This document shows positions 1-7,835 of a DNA stretch of 21,369 nt, one piece after another. The notes below the pieces were generated by a model that saw only the letters and a list, made by a program, of their open reading frames with translations, was not told the DNA's origin and ran no database searches. Both the position numbers and the translations under genes were made by a program. Within the stretch, counting starts at the first letter, position 1. Every line of letters starts with the position of its first letter. Source of the stretch: JBKEAR01 sp047972425 (GTDB taxonomy: Bacteria; Pseudomonadota; Alphaproteobacteria; JBKEAR01); contig JBKEAR010000013.1 in assembly GCA_047972425.1 (NCBI GenBank), forward strand, positions 1 to 21,369. Reading direction: 5' to 3'.

Positions 1-214
1 CCCCAAAAGAATAATCGGAAACAATCATAAAACATAGATTACAATGGGATTGATATATTGTTTGCTCGGTTGCATCATCGCTTTGTGCGGTAATATTTAC
101 GCATTCTTGCATGGGGCAAGGCTGAGCCGCCGCCTGCAAATGTGCAAACGGTAAAAAAGACAAGAAAAGACTAAAAATAATAATCTTTTTTAAGTTATTA
201 AAATATCGGCTCAT
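1..214 (-). CDS. Small secreted Cys-containing protein, N-terminal part only
   Basis: This reading frame is cut by the left edge, so only about 71 N-terminal residues are visible. It opens with a charged n-region, a hydrophobic core (residues 11-24) and an AAA stretch at 28-30 that looks like a signal peptidase I site. The mature part has C33 and C38 and then an H57-C58-x-x-C61 motif. Paired cysteines and an HCxxC motif after a signal peptide recall the small DUF2946-type exported proteins, but that assignment is only a guess. An alternative in-frame ATG lies nine codons upstream, at 241. Neither start has a convincing Shine-Dalgarno sequence; an AAGAGA lies about 13 nt before the ATG at 214. 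A terminator separates it from dcuB, so it is probably its own transcription unit. Confidence 0.5.
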   Translation of the reverse strand, partial: MSRYFNNLKKIIIFSLFLSFLPFAHLQAAAQPCPMQECVNITAQSDDATEQTIYQSHCNLCFMIVSDYSFG

Positions 215-270
215 AATGAATAATTTATCTCTTTTCGCCATAAATACAAGACAAATTGCTTTTTTGCCAT

Positions 271-306
271 AAAAAAATCGTGCACTTGAAGGGAAAGCAC
301 ACGATT
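271..306 (-). terminator. Rho-independent terminator of dcuB
   Basis: Read on the minus strand, AATCGTG (306-300) pairs perfectly with CACGATT (282-276). A two-base internal mismatch and a further CTT/AAG pairing follow inside the stem. The stem runs directly into a U-run (277-271). It lies about 30 bp beyond the dcuB stop codon, the expected place for its terminator. Confidence 0.75.
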
Positions 307-335
307 AAGTTTTAAAAATTATTATAATTATTATT

Positions 336-1712
336 TTATAGCATATTGGCAATGACCAAATGGGCAATCGCCGATGCAACTAAACAGCCCGTAATTACAC
401 CAATTAAGCCGGGCATCATAAAGCTGTGGTTTAAGAGATATTTACCAATTTTTGTTGTACCCGAACGGTCAAAATTCATGGCTGCAATATCCGATGGATA
501 ATTGGGGATGAAAAAGTAACCATAAACCGCAGGAAATACACCCAACAATACAATCGGGCTAATGCCCGCAGCAAAACCTAAAGGCATAACTAATAAAGTG
601 GTTGCCCCTTGGGAGTTAATAAATACCGATACAAAAAATAAAGCAAAGGCAAAAGCCCATGGCGCTTGATTAACAAGACTTTCGGTAATGATTTTCATTT
701 CTTCTTCATGGGCACCAAAGAAAGTATTGCTCATCCAAGCAATACCAAAAATAACCGTAACGGCCATCATGCCCGAGCGAAAAACATTACCCTCAATCAC
801 TTTAGATGGTTTCGCTTTAGTAACAACCAAAATAATCGCTGCAGTTGCCATTAAAATCATTTGAATAAGTAATGTCATCGATGCTGGTTTTTCACCATTA
901 AGCGGGCGTAAATCTTTAAACTGCGCTAAAACGATAATAAAGACTAATGCACCAAAAAACATAAGCACAGGTGCCCAAGCTTTCCATGTGAATTTTTGGT
1001 TCATCATGGTTTCTTCATTACCAAACATATATTCACGCATCACCGGATCGGCCAAACGTTTTTGATATTCGGGGTCATCTTTAAGGTCTTTACCACGAAA
1101 GGTTGACCATATAGCTGCAACCATTACACCGACAAATGTTGCCGGTACCGAGACCATTAAAATCATGGCCATTGTAATGCCAGTATTAAACTCAACTTGT
1201 TGTGCTAAAAAAGCAGCGGTTGCTGCTGCAACGGGCGATGCGGTAATCCCCATTTGTGAGGCTACCGATGATACCGCAACCGCACGTTCTGGGCGAATGC
1301 CTTGGCGGTGAGCGATGTCGGCGATAATCGGCACAAGTGTATAAACCACGTGGCCTGTGCCCACAACGGCTGTTAACCCCCATGTACACATAGGGCCTAA
1401 AATTGTAATCATTTTCGGATGCGCCCGCAGCATTTTTTCTACCTGCATAATCATCCAATCAATAGCACCTGTGGCCTGCATAGTAGCCGCACAAGATACC
1501 GCAGCAATAATAATAAGCATTACGGTAATAGGTGGCTCACCCGGCTTAAGGCCAAATACAAAAACTAAAAGCATAAGGCCAACCGCGGGGATTAACCCTA
1601 AGCCGATCCCAGAGACACGCGCACCAAAGAATAAACTACCAATAACAATTAAAAATTCTAAAGCAGTTTTACCCGGGCCTATCGCGTCCCATAAAGGTTG
1701 AAGAAATTCCAT
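336..1712 (-). CDS. dcuB: Anaerobic C4-dicarboxylate transporter, DcuB type
   Basis: This is an inner-membrane carrier of the DcuA/DcuB family, which exchanges fumarate, malate or aspartate for succinate during anaerobic fumarate respiration. The 458 residues match the family's usual 430-450. Most of the protein is hydrophobic helices. Family signatures are seen in order: VVGTGHVVYTLVPII at about 116-130, IRPERAVAVSSVASQMGI near 139-156, the cytoplasmic FRGKDL loop at about 204-209, FRSGMMAV near 313-320, and FDRSGTTKIGKYLLNHSF in the last 50 residues. These resemble E. coli DcuB more than DcuA. GGGAG precedes the ATG by about nine bases. The gene is divergent from the sugar kinase gene. No aspartase, asparaginase or fumarase gene is adjacent, so the substrate cannot be narrowed from context. 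Anaerobic use is family knowledge. Confidence 0.93.
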   Translation of the reverse strand: MEFLQPLWDAIGPGKTALEFLIVIGSLFFGARVSGIGLGLIPAVGLMLLVFVFGLKPGEPPITVMLIIIAAVSCAATMQATGAIDWMIMQVEKMLRAHPKMITILGPMCTWGLTAVVGTGHVVYTLVPIIADIAHRQGIRPERAVAVSSVASQMGITASPVAAATAAFLAQQVEFNTGITMAMILMVSVPATFVGVMVAAIWSTFRGKDLKDDPEYQKRLADPVMREYMFGNEETMMNQKFTWKAWAPVLMFFGALVFIIVLAQFKDLRPLNGEKPASMTLLIQMILMATAAIILVVTKAKPSKVIEGNVFRSGMMAVTVIFGIAWMSNTFFGAHEEEMKIITESLVNQAPWAFAFALFFVSVFINSQGATTLLVMPLGFAAGISPIVLLGVFPAVYGYFFIPNYPSDIAAMNFDRSGTTKIGKYLLNHSFMMPGLIGVITGCLVASAIAHLVIANML

Positions 1713-1934
1713 TATATTATCTCCCTTTTTACATCATGGCTTTATTACTAAATATGAATAGAGAGAATTTGTAAACATAATTTTTAAACAAATTAACGGT
1801 ATTTTTTTGTTATAGATTATGCTATTAATGAATAGGTTTGTTATTGAATGTTATTTATACTTTTCTGGGGTAATTGCATCTTATTTTTGCCTATTTTTTA
1901 ATCATAATAAATAAAAGTTGAAACAGGAGGATAT
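1713..1934. other. Divergent intergenic region dcuB / sugar kinase
   Basis: This is a 222-bp A/T-rich regulatory region between two divergent genes. It holds a perfect 7-bp inverted repeat, AATTTGT (1766-1772) and ACAAATT (1788-1794). On the kinase side it holds repeated TTTGTTAT words (1806-1813 and 1837-1844) and a related AATGTTAT (1847-1854). Both genes have clear ribosome binding sites at the edges (GGGAG for dcuB, AGGAGG for the kinase). I see no convincing -35/-10 pair and no FNR-type TTGAT-N4-ATCAA box. Confidence 0.4.
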
Positions 1935-2864
1935 ATGGTAAAGCCAGTGATATGTGTTACATTAAACCCTGCTATTGATCGCACTGGTCAGGTAGAAACT
2001 TTAACACCGGGGCGCGTGAATTTAGTGATAAAAAGTTTTGACCGCTATGGTGGCAAAGGTATTAATATGGCTGCCGTATTGGTGCAATTTGGTGTACCCG
2101 CAATAGCATCGGGGTTAATGGGCAGTAAATCGGTTGCCGATTTTAAAGAAAACTTACAATCGCGCGGTATTCATTATGCATTTTCTACCGTGCCGGGCGA
2201 AACCCGACAAAATATCAAACTCGTTGATAAAGATACCGAAGTTACCGATATAAACTTCCCTGCTTTTGATTGTTCATCGGCCGATGTCGATTTGGTTTTG
2301 GCCATGGCTTTGGCTTATGATTTTGATTATATTGCATTGGGCGGATCGCTACCGGCAACTTTACCTGCCGATACTTATGCTTATATGACCAAAGAACTTA
2401 AAAAAGCGGGTAAAAAAGTATTATTAGATACATCGGGTGTTGCCCTAAAAGAGGCAATTAAAGAAAAACCTTGGTTTATTAAACCCAATAATTTTGAGCT
2501 TGAAGATTTAATGGATACCAAGCTAAAAACACAAAAAGAAATTATTGAATGCGCCAAAGATTTACAAAAGAAATATGTGGATAATGTTGTGGTATCTTTA
2601 GGTGAGGACGGTGCTATTTTCTGTAATGCTAATGGCTGTATTAATGCTGTACCGCCGGCTCAAAAAGTAGTTTCTACCGTGGGTGCTGGCGATAGTCTTG
2701 TTGGCTCTTGGTTAGCAGCAACTGTATTGGGTAAAGATGATACCGAGGTTGCAAAAACCGCCGTTACGGCATCGGCACTTTCGGTTACCCATTTGGGTGT
2801 GGGTGTAACTAATATGGAAGATTTTGAGGCCTTAAAACAAAAAGTTAAAGTGAAAAAACTTTAA
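1935..2864 (+). CDS. fruK: 1-phosphofructokinase / tagatose-6-phosphate kinase family (PfkB fold)
   Basis: This is a 309-residue PfkB-type sugar-phosphate kinase of the FruK/LacC subgroup, which phosphorylates fructose-1-P or tagatose-6-P with ATP in the cytoplasm. The N-terminal sugar-site motif TLNPAIDRTG is at about residues 9-18. GGKGINMA, the first PfkB signature, is near 39-46, and PWFIKPNNFELEDL near 179-192. The ATP/catalytic motif VSTVGAGDSLVGSW, with its catalytic Asp, is near 245-258. Overall it reads most like E. coli FruK (for example EVTDINF and KPPW/KEKPWFIKPN). However, no FruA or FruB fructose PTS gene is near, while an Aga-type pathway producing tagatose-6-P starts 7 kb away. 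The role may therefore be tagatose-6-P kinase; sequence alone does not decide. AGGAGGATAT precedes the ATG. A strong terminator ends the single-gene unit. Confidence 0.8.
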   Translation: MVKPVICVTLNPAIDRTGQVETLTPGRVNLVIKSFDRYGGKGINMAAVLVQFGVPAIASGLMGSKSVADFKENLQSRGIHYAFSTVPGETRQNIKLVDKDTEVTDINFPAFDCSSADVDLVLAMALAYDFDYIALGGSLPATLPADTYAYMTKELKKAGKKVLLDTSGVALKEAIKEKPWFIKPNNFELEDLMDTKLKTQKEIIECAKDLQKKYVDNVVVSLGEDGAIFCNANGCINAVPPAQKVVSTVGAGDSLVGSWLAATVLGKDDTEVAKTAVTASALSVTHLGVGVTNMEDFEALKQKVKVKKL

Positions 2865-2876
2865 AATTCTAATTAT

Positions 2877-2907
2877 AAAAAGGAGCCAAAAATTCTGGCT
2901 CCTTTTT
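2877..2907. terminator. Bidirectional rho-independent terminator
   Basis: AAAAAGGAGCCA (2877-2888) is perfectly complementary to TGGCTCCTTTTT (2896-2907), with a 7-nt loop. The A-run on one side and T-run on the other give a usable terminator on both strands. It sits between the convergent kinase gene (stop at 2864) and the extensin-like gene (stop at 2920), and probably serves both. Confidence 0.92.
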
Positions 2908-2919
2908 ATTTAAATAATT

Positions 2920-4125
2920 TTATTTACAAATATTTTTGCTTTTACGGGCTTTATCATCAAAGTGGAAGTGATTATAATGGGCCTTGTTATAATTAGGTGT
3001 TAATGTTGTACCAAATATATTACATGCCCCCGCTTGGAGATCCCGTAAGAATTTACGCTCACGGCGCGAACCACGCCAACCTTCTATCAAATTCACCGAG
3101 CGACCATCGGCAAATACAAAGCTAGAAACATCGAGCGCATTGGCCTTTGTATGCTCCGATAATGTGCGTGTACCCGCAATATTGGTACAGCGATAGCTGG
3201 ATATTTGCTTAATTTGGGTTACAGGCACACCATAATGTTTGCGAGCAGCTGGCTGGAGAACATCGCGCTCAAACCGAGCCATTTTTACCGAGAAATCCGG
3301 TTTCATAATCGCTGCTGGTAAAATAGAGGCTTGACCAACCCCTGTTACATTACGCACATTACGTACCGAGCAAGAATCTATTTTTTGATAGCGTATCCGT
3401 TTATACCGAACCTTCAAACTACCACTACTTGTTACCGTTGCCCCCGACGATGCCGATGCATTCGCGACCACAATATCATCTTGGCTAAGCTCTTTTAAAC
3501 TGCTGGGGCTACGTAAACCATTGGGGCGTGGCGGTGGTGACTGAATAACAATTTTATTGCTTGTACCCTTTAATGCCGGGTTGGGGCTCGATGCCAATAA
3601 GATTCCTTGGGTCAAATTATCTGGTGCATCAACAACAACAGGTTGGCTATCAATCGCATCTAAAATACTATCTAATGGCCGTGCAGGTGCTGTTGGCACA
3701 TGCTCTACGGCAATCCGTACCACCTGATGATCGGGGCCATTATCAGCTAAAGGGGCATCGCCTAATAATTTGTTAATTTCATCTTCGCTAATAATTGTTA
3801 GAATCTGATCATTATTACCGGTTGCCGCTGTAGTTGTGGTCGGAACATCCCCAACATCGGTTGGGCGGCTGGGTGCGGGGTCTACTTTATCTAGTGGTAA
3901 AGGGAAAATGAAAACCGAGCCAGAGCCATCGGCATTTTGTTGTACATTTGGCACATTGTTACTTGTGGTTGTGGCTGATTGCGTATTTGCTTCATCAATT
4001 TCATTAAAAATTTCATCTAATCCGGGAATAGAAGCCGCATAGGCGCTTGCATAAAGGCTAAACAACCCAACACAAATATGCCGAACAAGCAGTCCTTTAC
4101 GAAAATGATTTGCGTGAAACCCCAT
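2920..4125 (-). CDS. Secreted extensin-like C-terminal domain protein (M15-like fold)
   Basis: This 401-residue protein begins with a signal peptide (hydrophobic stretch around residues 17-29, cleavage near AYAA). About 200 residues of low-complexity, Pro/Ser/Thr/Asn/Asp-rich linker follow. The last 160 residues match the extensin-like C-terminal domain common in alphaproteobacteria. Recognisable elements are ISSYRCTNIAGT, LSEHTKANALDVSSF (His and Asp in the positions of M15 zinc ligands), ADGRSVNLIEGWRG, FLRDLQAGACNIFGTTL and HYNHFHFD. The domain resembles D,D-carboxypeptidases of family M15, so a periplasmic cell-wall role is likely but unproven for the family. Four domain cysteines could form disulfides. 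AAAGGA lies eight bases before the ATG. The gene is 112 bp downstream of the Slam-like gene on the same strand; I cannot see whether they share a promoter. Confidence 0.85.
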   Translation of the reverse strand: MGFHANHFRKGLLVRHICVGLFSLYASAYAASIPGLDEIFNEIDEANTQSATTTSNNVPNVQQNADGSGSVFIFPLPLDKVDPAPSRPTDVGDVPTTTTAATGNNDQILTIISEDEINKLLGDAPLADNGPDHQVVRIAVEHVPTAPARPLDSILDAIDSQPVVVDAPDNLTQGILLASSPNPALKGTSNKIVIQSPPPRPNGLRSPSSLKELSQDDIVVANASASSGATVTSSGSLKVRYKRIRYQKIDSCSVRNVRNVTGVGQASILPAAIMKPDFSVKMARFERDVLQPAARKHYGVPVTQIKQISSYRCTNIAGTRTLSEHTKANALDVSSFVFADGRSVNLIEGWRGSRRERKFLRDLQAGACNIFGTTLTPNYNKAHYNHFHFDDKARKSKNICK

Positions 4126-4237
4126 ACACTATTCCTTTGATGGCTTTAAATTAACCTTTAGTTTGCAATAAATAAGTTACAAAAAGGTTACTATTTTTGA
4201 AATATTCATCATAAATAAGACAAAAAAAGGGCAAGAT

Positions 4238-5539
4238 TTAAAAATCCTTAACAAAATAAACCGCCATTTGATGGCTATCTTGGCTAAAAACTTCTTGGTT
4301 AGAATAAACCGCCTGATAACTATATTGAAAATGTGGGGTAATTTGCCAAATATTCCAATCACTTTTCGATAAATCAATACTCATACCCAACTCATGATCT
4401 TGCCTTTTAGACTGAAAAAGTTGTGAATATCCTTGATATGCCCGAAAATTATAATAACCACTTGTTGTCATATTGATATTATAGGGGTATTTTTTATACC
4501 AAATCAGGCTTGCTTGCCCCGATTGAAAACGGTGAATATCCAATTGAGCATCATTATAAATATATTCAAGACCAAAGCGATAACGCTCGGCCGCATTGCG
4601 CCCCCAAATCAGATTCACTTGGCTGCGATTTTGCCATCCGGATAATTCATCAAAATCATATTCCCTTACCGAAAAATCATTATTAAAATTTATTATCCAT
4701 TGGCCAAATTGTTGATTATAATCGGCTTGTGCTCCCAAAAACCGATAATCAAACTGGTAGCCCTGATAAGCTTGGCGCCCATAAAATTGCAGCGAGCCCC
4801 ATTGGTTGGGATTCCATTGAAAAGCCGGCCCCGATTGAAGCTGAAGATATAGCTTATCATAATCATGGCCAATATCACCGTTGCTCCATAATGCCCAATT
4901 GGCTAAAGCAGCTGCATGGCTTTGCCATGCGAAACGCTCCGAAAATTGATAACGATAGCCCATACGGATTTCTGGTGCAAAAACATACGCGGCAATCGGC
5001 TCATCAAAATCAAAGCGATAGCCCTGAATTTCAATACGTCCTTGGTTGGGTGCTTTATTGATATTGCCATCATAATAGCCCGATAAATTAAAACGCAAAT
5101 ACCAATCTTTTTGCGACTGAGCCAATTGATTGGTTGAATTTTGTAAATTTTGCCTTAAAGCGGGTGGTAGCTCATCATCATCTAATATTTGATAATAATG
5201 ATTAATAGCCGAAGAATAATGGCCATTTTGCTCTAAAAGCTCTGCAAGCTCTAACCGTGCAGCCGACCATGTTGGCTCTTGTGTTAATATTTGGCGATAT
5301 AAAGTAATCGCTTGCTTATTTTTACCCAGTTGTTTTTGTGCCCGTGCTTTTTCTAATAGAATAGCAGTGGAAGGTTTAGGAATTTCTTGAATAAGGCTTA
5401 AACTATCCGCATAACGCCCCTCTTGATTAAGTTGCAAAATAATTGCTAACTGATCATTGGGCGTATAATCGCTTATCATGCCTGCCCATGCATTAATGCA
5501 AAAAAAGTTAATAAGAATAAATATATATTTATACGGCAT
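4238..5539 (-). CDS. Slam-type outer-membrane protein (TPR domain plus DUF560 beta-barrel)
   Basis: The 433-residue protein has a signal peptide (hydrophobic YIFILINFFCINAWA). TPR-like helices follow to about residue 150, including LLEKARAQKQLGKNKQAITL and AARLELAELLEQNGHYSSAI. The C-terminal 280 residues are rich in alternating aromatic beta strands and end in Phe, as outer-membrane barrels do. The strand start LSGYYDGNINKAP and this architecture match surface lipoprotein assembly modifiers (Slam), which move lipoproteins to the cell surface. A start 11 codons further upstream (5572) is open. I chose 5539 because AGGA sits seven bases before it, the signal peptide then starts at once, and a minus-strand TATAAT (5578-5573) would place transcription downstream of the longer start. 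No neighbouring lipoprotein client is visible. Confidence 0.72.
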   Translation of the reverse strand: MPYKYIFILINFFCINAWAGMISDYTPNDQLAIILQLNQEGRYADSLSLIQEIPKPSTAILLEKARAQKQLGKNKQAITLYRQILTQEPTWSAARLELAELLEQNGHYSSAINHYYQILDDDELPPALRQNLQNSTNQLAQSQKDWYLRFNLSGYYDGNINKAPNQGRIEIQGYRFDFDEPIAAYVFAPEIRMGYRYQFSERFAWQSHAAALANWALWSNGDIGHDYDKLYLQLQSGPAFQWNPNQWGSLQFYGRQAYQGYQFDYRFLGAQADYNQQFGQWIINFNNDFSVREYDFDELSGWQNRSQVNLIWGRNAAERYRFGLEYIYNDAQLDIHRFQSGQASLIWYKKYPYNINMTTSGYYNFRAYQGYSQLFQSKRQDHELGMSIDLSKSDWNIWQITPHFQYSYQAVYSNQEVFSQDSHQMAVYFVKDF

Positions 5540-5690
5540 GATATTCCTAGAGTTTGGCGAAAGTACTTGCATATTATAGTATGCTATAGCTTATGTCTAT
5601 AGGTTTTACTTGTATAATTGTTATATTAAGGGCATAATATAAAGTTAAATAATAATAATTATTACAATCATTAAATTAAGGTCAGAGTAA

Positions 5691-6125
5691 ATGAAAAATG
5701 TATATTATGTTATTATAATCGCAATCATTGCTATAATTGCATTTATCTTGTTTGGGTTTTTCTCGGTATCTTCGGGTACAGGTAAAGAGCTAAACGAAAC
5801 ATATATTTTACATTCATTTGATGGTAATGAAATTGCGATACCGGCCGATAAAGCTTTCCCAACTTTAAAATTTAATGCGACCGAAAATACAATAAGCGGA
5901 TTTGCCGGTTGTAATAATATTCGTGGTAATTTTAATGTGACAAAAAACGATATTAAATTTGGCCCCATTGCATCGACCAAAAAAGCATGTTTTCACGATA
6001 TTTATGAGCCCCAATTATTAAATGCTTTAAATAAGGCCAATAGTTACCAACTGAAAGATGGTTTGCTCACCCTAAAAGACGGCGATACAGTTTTGGTTTA
6101 TTTGCGTTTGCTTAACTTAAACTAA
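5691..6125 (+). CDS. META-domain protein (HslJ-like) with N-terminal membrane anchor
   Basis: The product has 144 residues. Residues 4-27 are a hydrophobic Ile-rich segment followed by SSGTG, without a lipobox Cys, so it is a signal anchor or an uncleaved signal rather than a lipoprotein signal. The rest is one META domain: FNATENTISGFAGCNNIRGNF at about 63-83, FGPIASTKKAC near 92-102, and a closing LTLKDGDTVLVYLR. The two Cys in GFAGCN and TKKAC are the conserved META pair. In E. coli, HslJ is linked to heat shock and novobiocin resistance; the molecular role is unknown. The gene is divergent from the Slam-like gene and overlaps the convergent sugar kinase gene by 9 bp at its 3' end. AAGG precedes the start. 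Confidence 0.82.
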   Translation: MKNVYYVIIIAIIAIIAFILFGFFSVSSGTGKELNETYILHSFDGNEIAIPADKAFPTLKFNATENTISGFAGCNNIRGNFNVTKNDIKFGPIASTKKACFHDIYEPQLLNALNKANSYQLKDGLLTLKDGDTVLVYLRLLNLN

Positions 6126-6983
6126 TTGGCGGGCTAATAAGGTTGCACCAAATAGACTATCAATGGGTTGCTCTATCATTTTATCGGGGTAACGTTTAAG
6201 TAACAAGGGTTTCAGCGCATTACCTAAACCGCCCACAATGCCAATGGGTTTGTGGGTTTTTTCATAGAGTTTTTCTAAAATCATAATCAAATCATCTAAA
6301 CATTCATTTACCAATTTTTGTGCAATCGGGTCATTTTTTTTAAAAGAATCTAATGTTGATATAGAAAATTGAGCATAATCGGCCGGTTTGGCCTCTTTAC
6401 TCCAATTGAGCATTTGCACAACATCATTGTTAAAATGCGCCATAATTTCTTGGGTTAATAAGCTTGGTTCAATAAACCCATCATAGGCTAAAACAGCTTG
6501 ACGAATAGCCTTAAAACCCAAATTCGCACCGCTGCCTTGGTCGCCCAACATAAAGCCATGGCCACCCAAGCTATAGCCAATTTTATTTTGGATATAATAG
6601 CCGATGGATCCGGTGCCGCTAATTAAAACAGCACCGTCATTACCATGATGTGCGCTTAAGCAAGCTATATAGGCATCGGGCTTTATTTTTATGGCCGCAA
6701 AAGGACTTTTTTTTATCATTTGCTGCTTTAAATCTTTGCCATGGGATATACCAGCCATGCCAATACCCACATTGAGTGCTTTAATCGGATAATCACCTTT
6801 TTTTGCCAAACGCAAACAGCCCTTGGCACATTCGGTTACTTCTTTAAGTACACTATCCACACCCAAATGAATATTGGCCGCACCCGTTTGGTATTCCGAT
6901 AATTTGGTTCCATTGGCCGTTACTAATCGGCCTTTGCAACTGGTACCGCCGGCATCGATGCCTAAATATAGCTTTTCCATCAT
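6117..6983 (-). CDS. Glucosamine or N-acetylglucosamine kinase (BadF/BadG family)
   Basis: This 288-residue cytoplasmic sugar kinase has the ASKHA fold. Phosphate-1 motif GIDAGGTSCKGRL is at 8-20, TGAANIHLG at 33-41, DAYIACLSAHHGNDGAVLIS at 103-122 with the catalytic Asp103, phosphate-2 ISGTGSIG at 121-128, and GDQGSGANLG at 147-156. The stretch AHFNNDVVQMLNWSK followed by DYAQFS is close to the glucosamine-specific kinase GspK of Vibrio. Direct phosphorylation of glucosamine is therefore as likely as the N-acetylglucosamine kinase reaction more often annotated for the family. Either product is used by enzymes here: glucosamine-6-P by NagB, GlcNAc-6-P by NagA. It is last in the minus operon, 8 bp after nagB, whose stop codon lies in this gene's ribosome binding site (AGGA). 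Two adjacent ATGs open the frame. Confidence 0.82.
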   Translation of the reverse strand: MMEKLYLGIDAGGTSCKGRLVTANGTKLSEYQTGAANIHLGVDSVLKEVTECAKGCLRLAKKGDYPIKALNVGIGMAGISHGKDLKQQMIKKSPFAAIKIKPDAYIACLSAHHGNDGAVLISGTGSIGYYIQNKIGYSLGGHGFMLGDQGSGANLGFKAIRQAVLAYDGFIEPSLLTQEIMAHFNNDVVQMLNWSKEAKPADYAQFSISTLDSFKKNDPIAQKLVNECLDDLIMILEKLYEKTHKPIGIVGGLGNALKPLLLKRYPDKMIEQPIDSLFGATLLARQLV

Positions 6984-6991
6984 TCACTATC

Positions 6992-7816
6992 CTAATAATC
7001 AGGGCAGCAGATAAGCTCAGCTTTTATTTTTGGGTCTAATGTTTTTTCTATCTGCGCAAAATAACGCAAAGTTTTAAATTTAAGCTCAACCGCTGCAGGT
7101 TCATCGCATACCATAACAAAATGCCGATGCATTTGTAAAATCGATACTGGCCAAATATGATTAATTGAACCTTCTACCGCATGCAAAACCGCTTGGGCTT
7201 TTTGTAAGCCAAGGGCTAAAATAATGACCTCTTTGGCATCCATAATGGTTTGAATACCCACGGTTATGGCGGTTGGTGGCACTTTAGACGGGTCGTCATC
7301 AAAAAAGCGGGCATTATCAATTAAGGTGCGCCTTGTTAATGTTTTGGGGCGTGTGTAAGATGATAATGAAGAGCCGGCCTCGTTAAAAGCAATATGGCCA
7401 TCGCTACCCACACTACCTAAAAATAAATCAATCCCACCAAAGCTTTTAATTTTTTCTTCATATTCAGCCACTTCTTTTTCAATATCGGCAGCCATACCGT
7501 TAGGGATATGAATATTTTGCGGTTGAACATCCACATGATTAAAAAAGTTCTCATACATAAAATAGTGATAACTTTGCGGATGCTCCGGCGGTAAGCCAAT
7601 ATATTCATCCATATTAAAAGTTACCACATTTTTAAAGCTAATTTCACCCGCTTTATAGGCTTGGACTAATCTTTTATAAACGGTTACGGGTGTGCTACCT
7701 GTGGGCAAACCGAGAATGAACGGTTTTTCGGGTGTGGGGTTGGCTTTTTTAATTTTATTTAAAATATATTCTGCCACCCAATCGCTCGATGTATTTTTTA
7801 ACGCTAAAAATCGCAT
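6992..7816 (-). CDS. nagB: Glucosamine-6-phosphate deaminase
   Basis: NagB converts glucosamine-6-P to fructose-6-P plus ammonia. It has 274 residues, a typical length. Visible motifs are the phosphate-binding loop GLPTGSTP (36-43), NMDEYIGL with Asp70 as the base (Asp72 in E. coli), and GSVGSDGHIAFNEAGSSL with Asp139, His141 and Glu146 in the catalytic positions. The last quarter diverges from E. coli NagB in PVSILQMHRH, where family members read W-x-S-x-LQ-x-H. It is the middle gene of the minus operon: 19 bp after the phosphatase-family gene and 8 bp before the kinase gene. A strong AAGGAG lies seven bases before the ATG. It completes glucosamine entry into glycolysis whether the substrate comes through the kinase or through NagA. 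Confidence 0.95.
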   Translation of the reverse strand: MRFLALKNTSSDWVAEYILNKIKKANPTPEKPFILGLPTGSTPVTVYKRLVQAYKAGEISFKNVVTFNMDEYIGLPPEHPQSYHYFMYENFFNHVDVQPQNIHIPNGMAADIEKEVAEYEEKIKSFGGIDLFLGSVGSDGHIAFNEAGSSLSSYTRPKTLTRRTLIDNARFFDDDPSKVPPTAITVGIQTIMDAKEVIILALGLQKAQAVLHAVEGSINHIWPVSILQMHRHFVMVCDEPAAVELKFKTLRYFAQIEKTLDPKIKAELICCPDY

Positions 7817-7835
7817 AAATAAACTCCTTGTTATG

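Noticed and set aside
1357..1701. 114-codon open frame opposite dcuB
   Set aside because: Complement of membrane-helix codons in dcuB; no start signal or recognisable domain.
4729..5061. 110-codon open frame opposite the Slam-like gene
   Set aside because: It lies wholly within a recognisable gene on the other strand, has no family motifs and no ribosome binding site; it is a shadow frame.
5690..5790. META-domain protein as the lipoprotein client of the Slam-like protein
   Set aside because: Its N-terminal hydrophobic segment has no Cys, so it cannot be lipidated.
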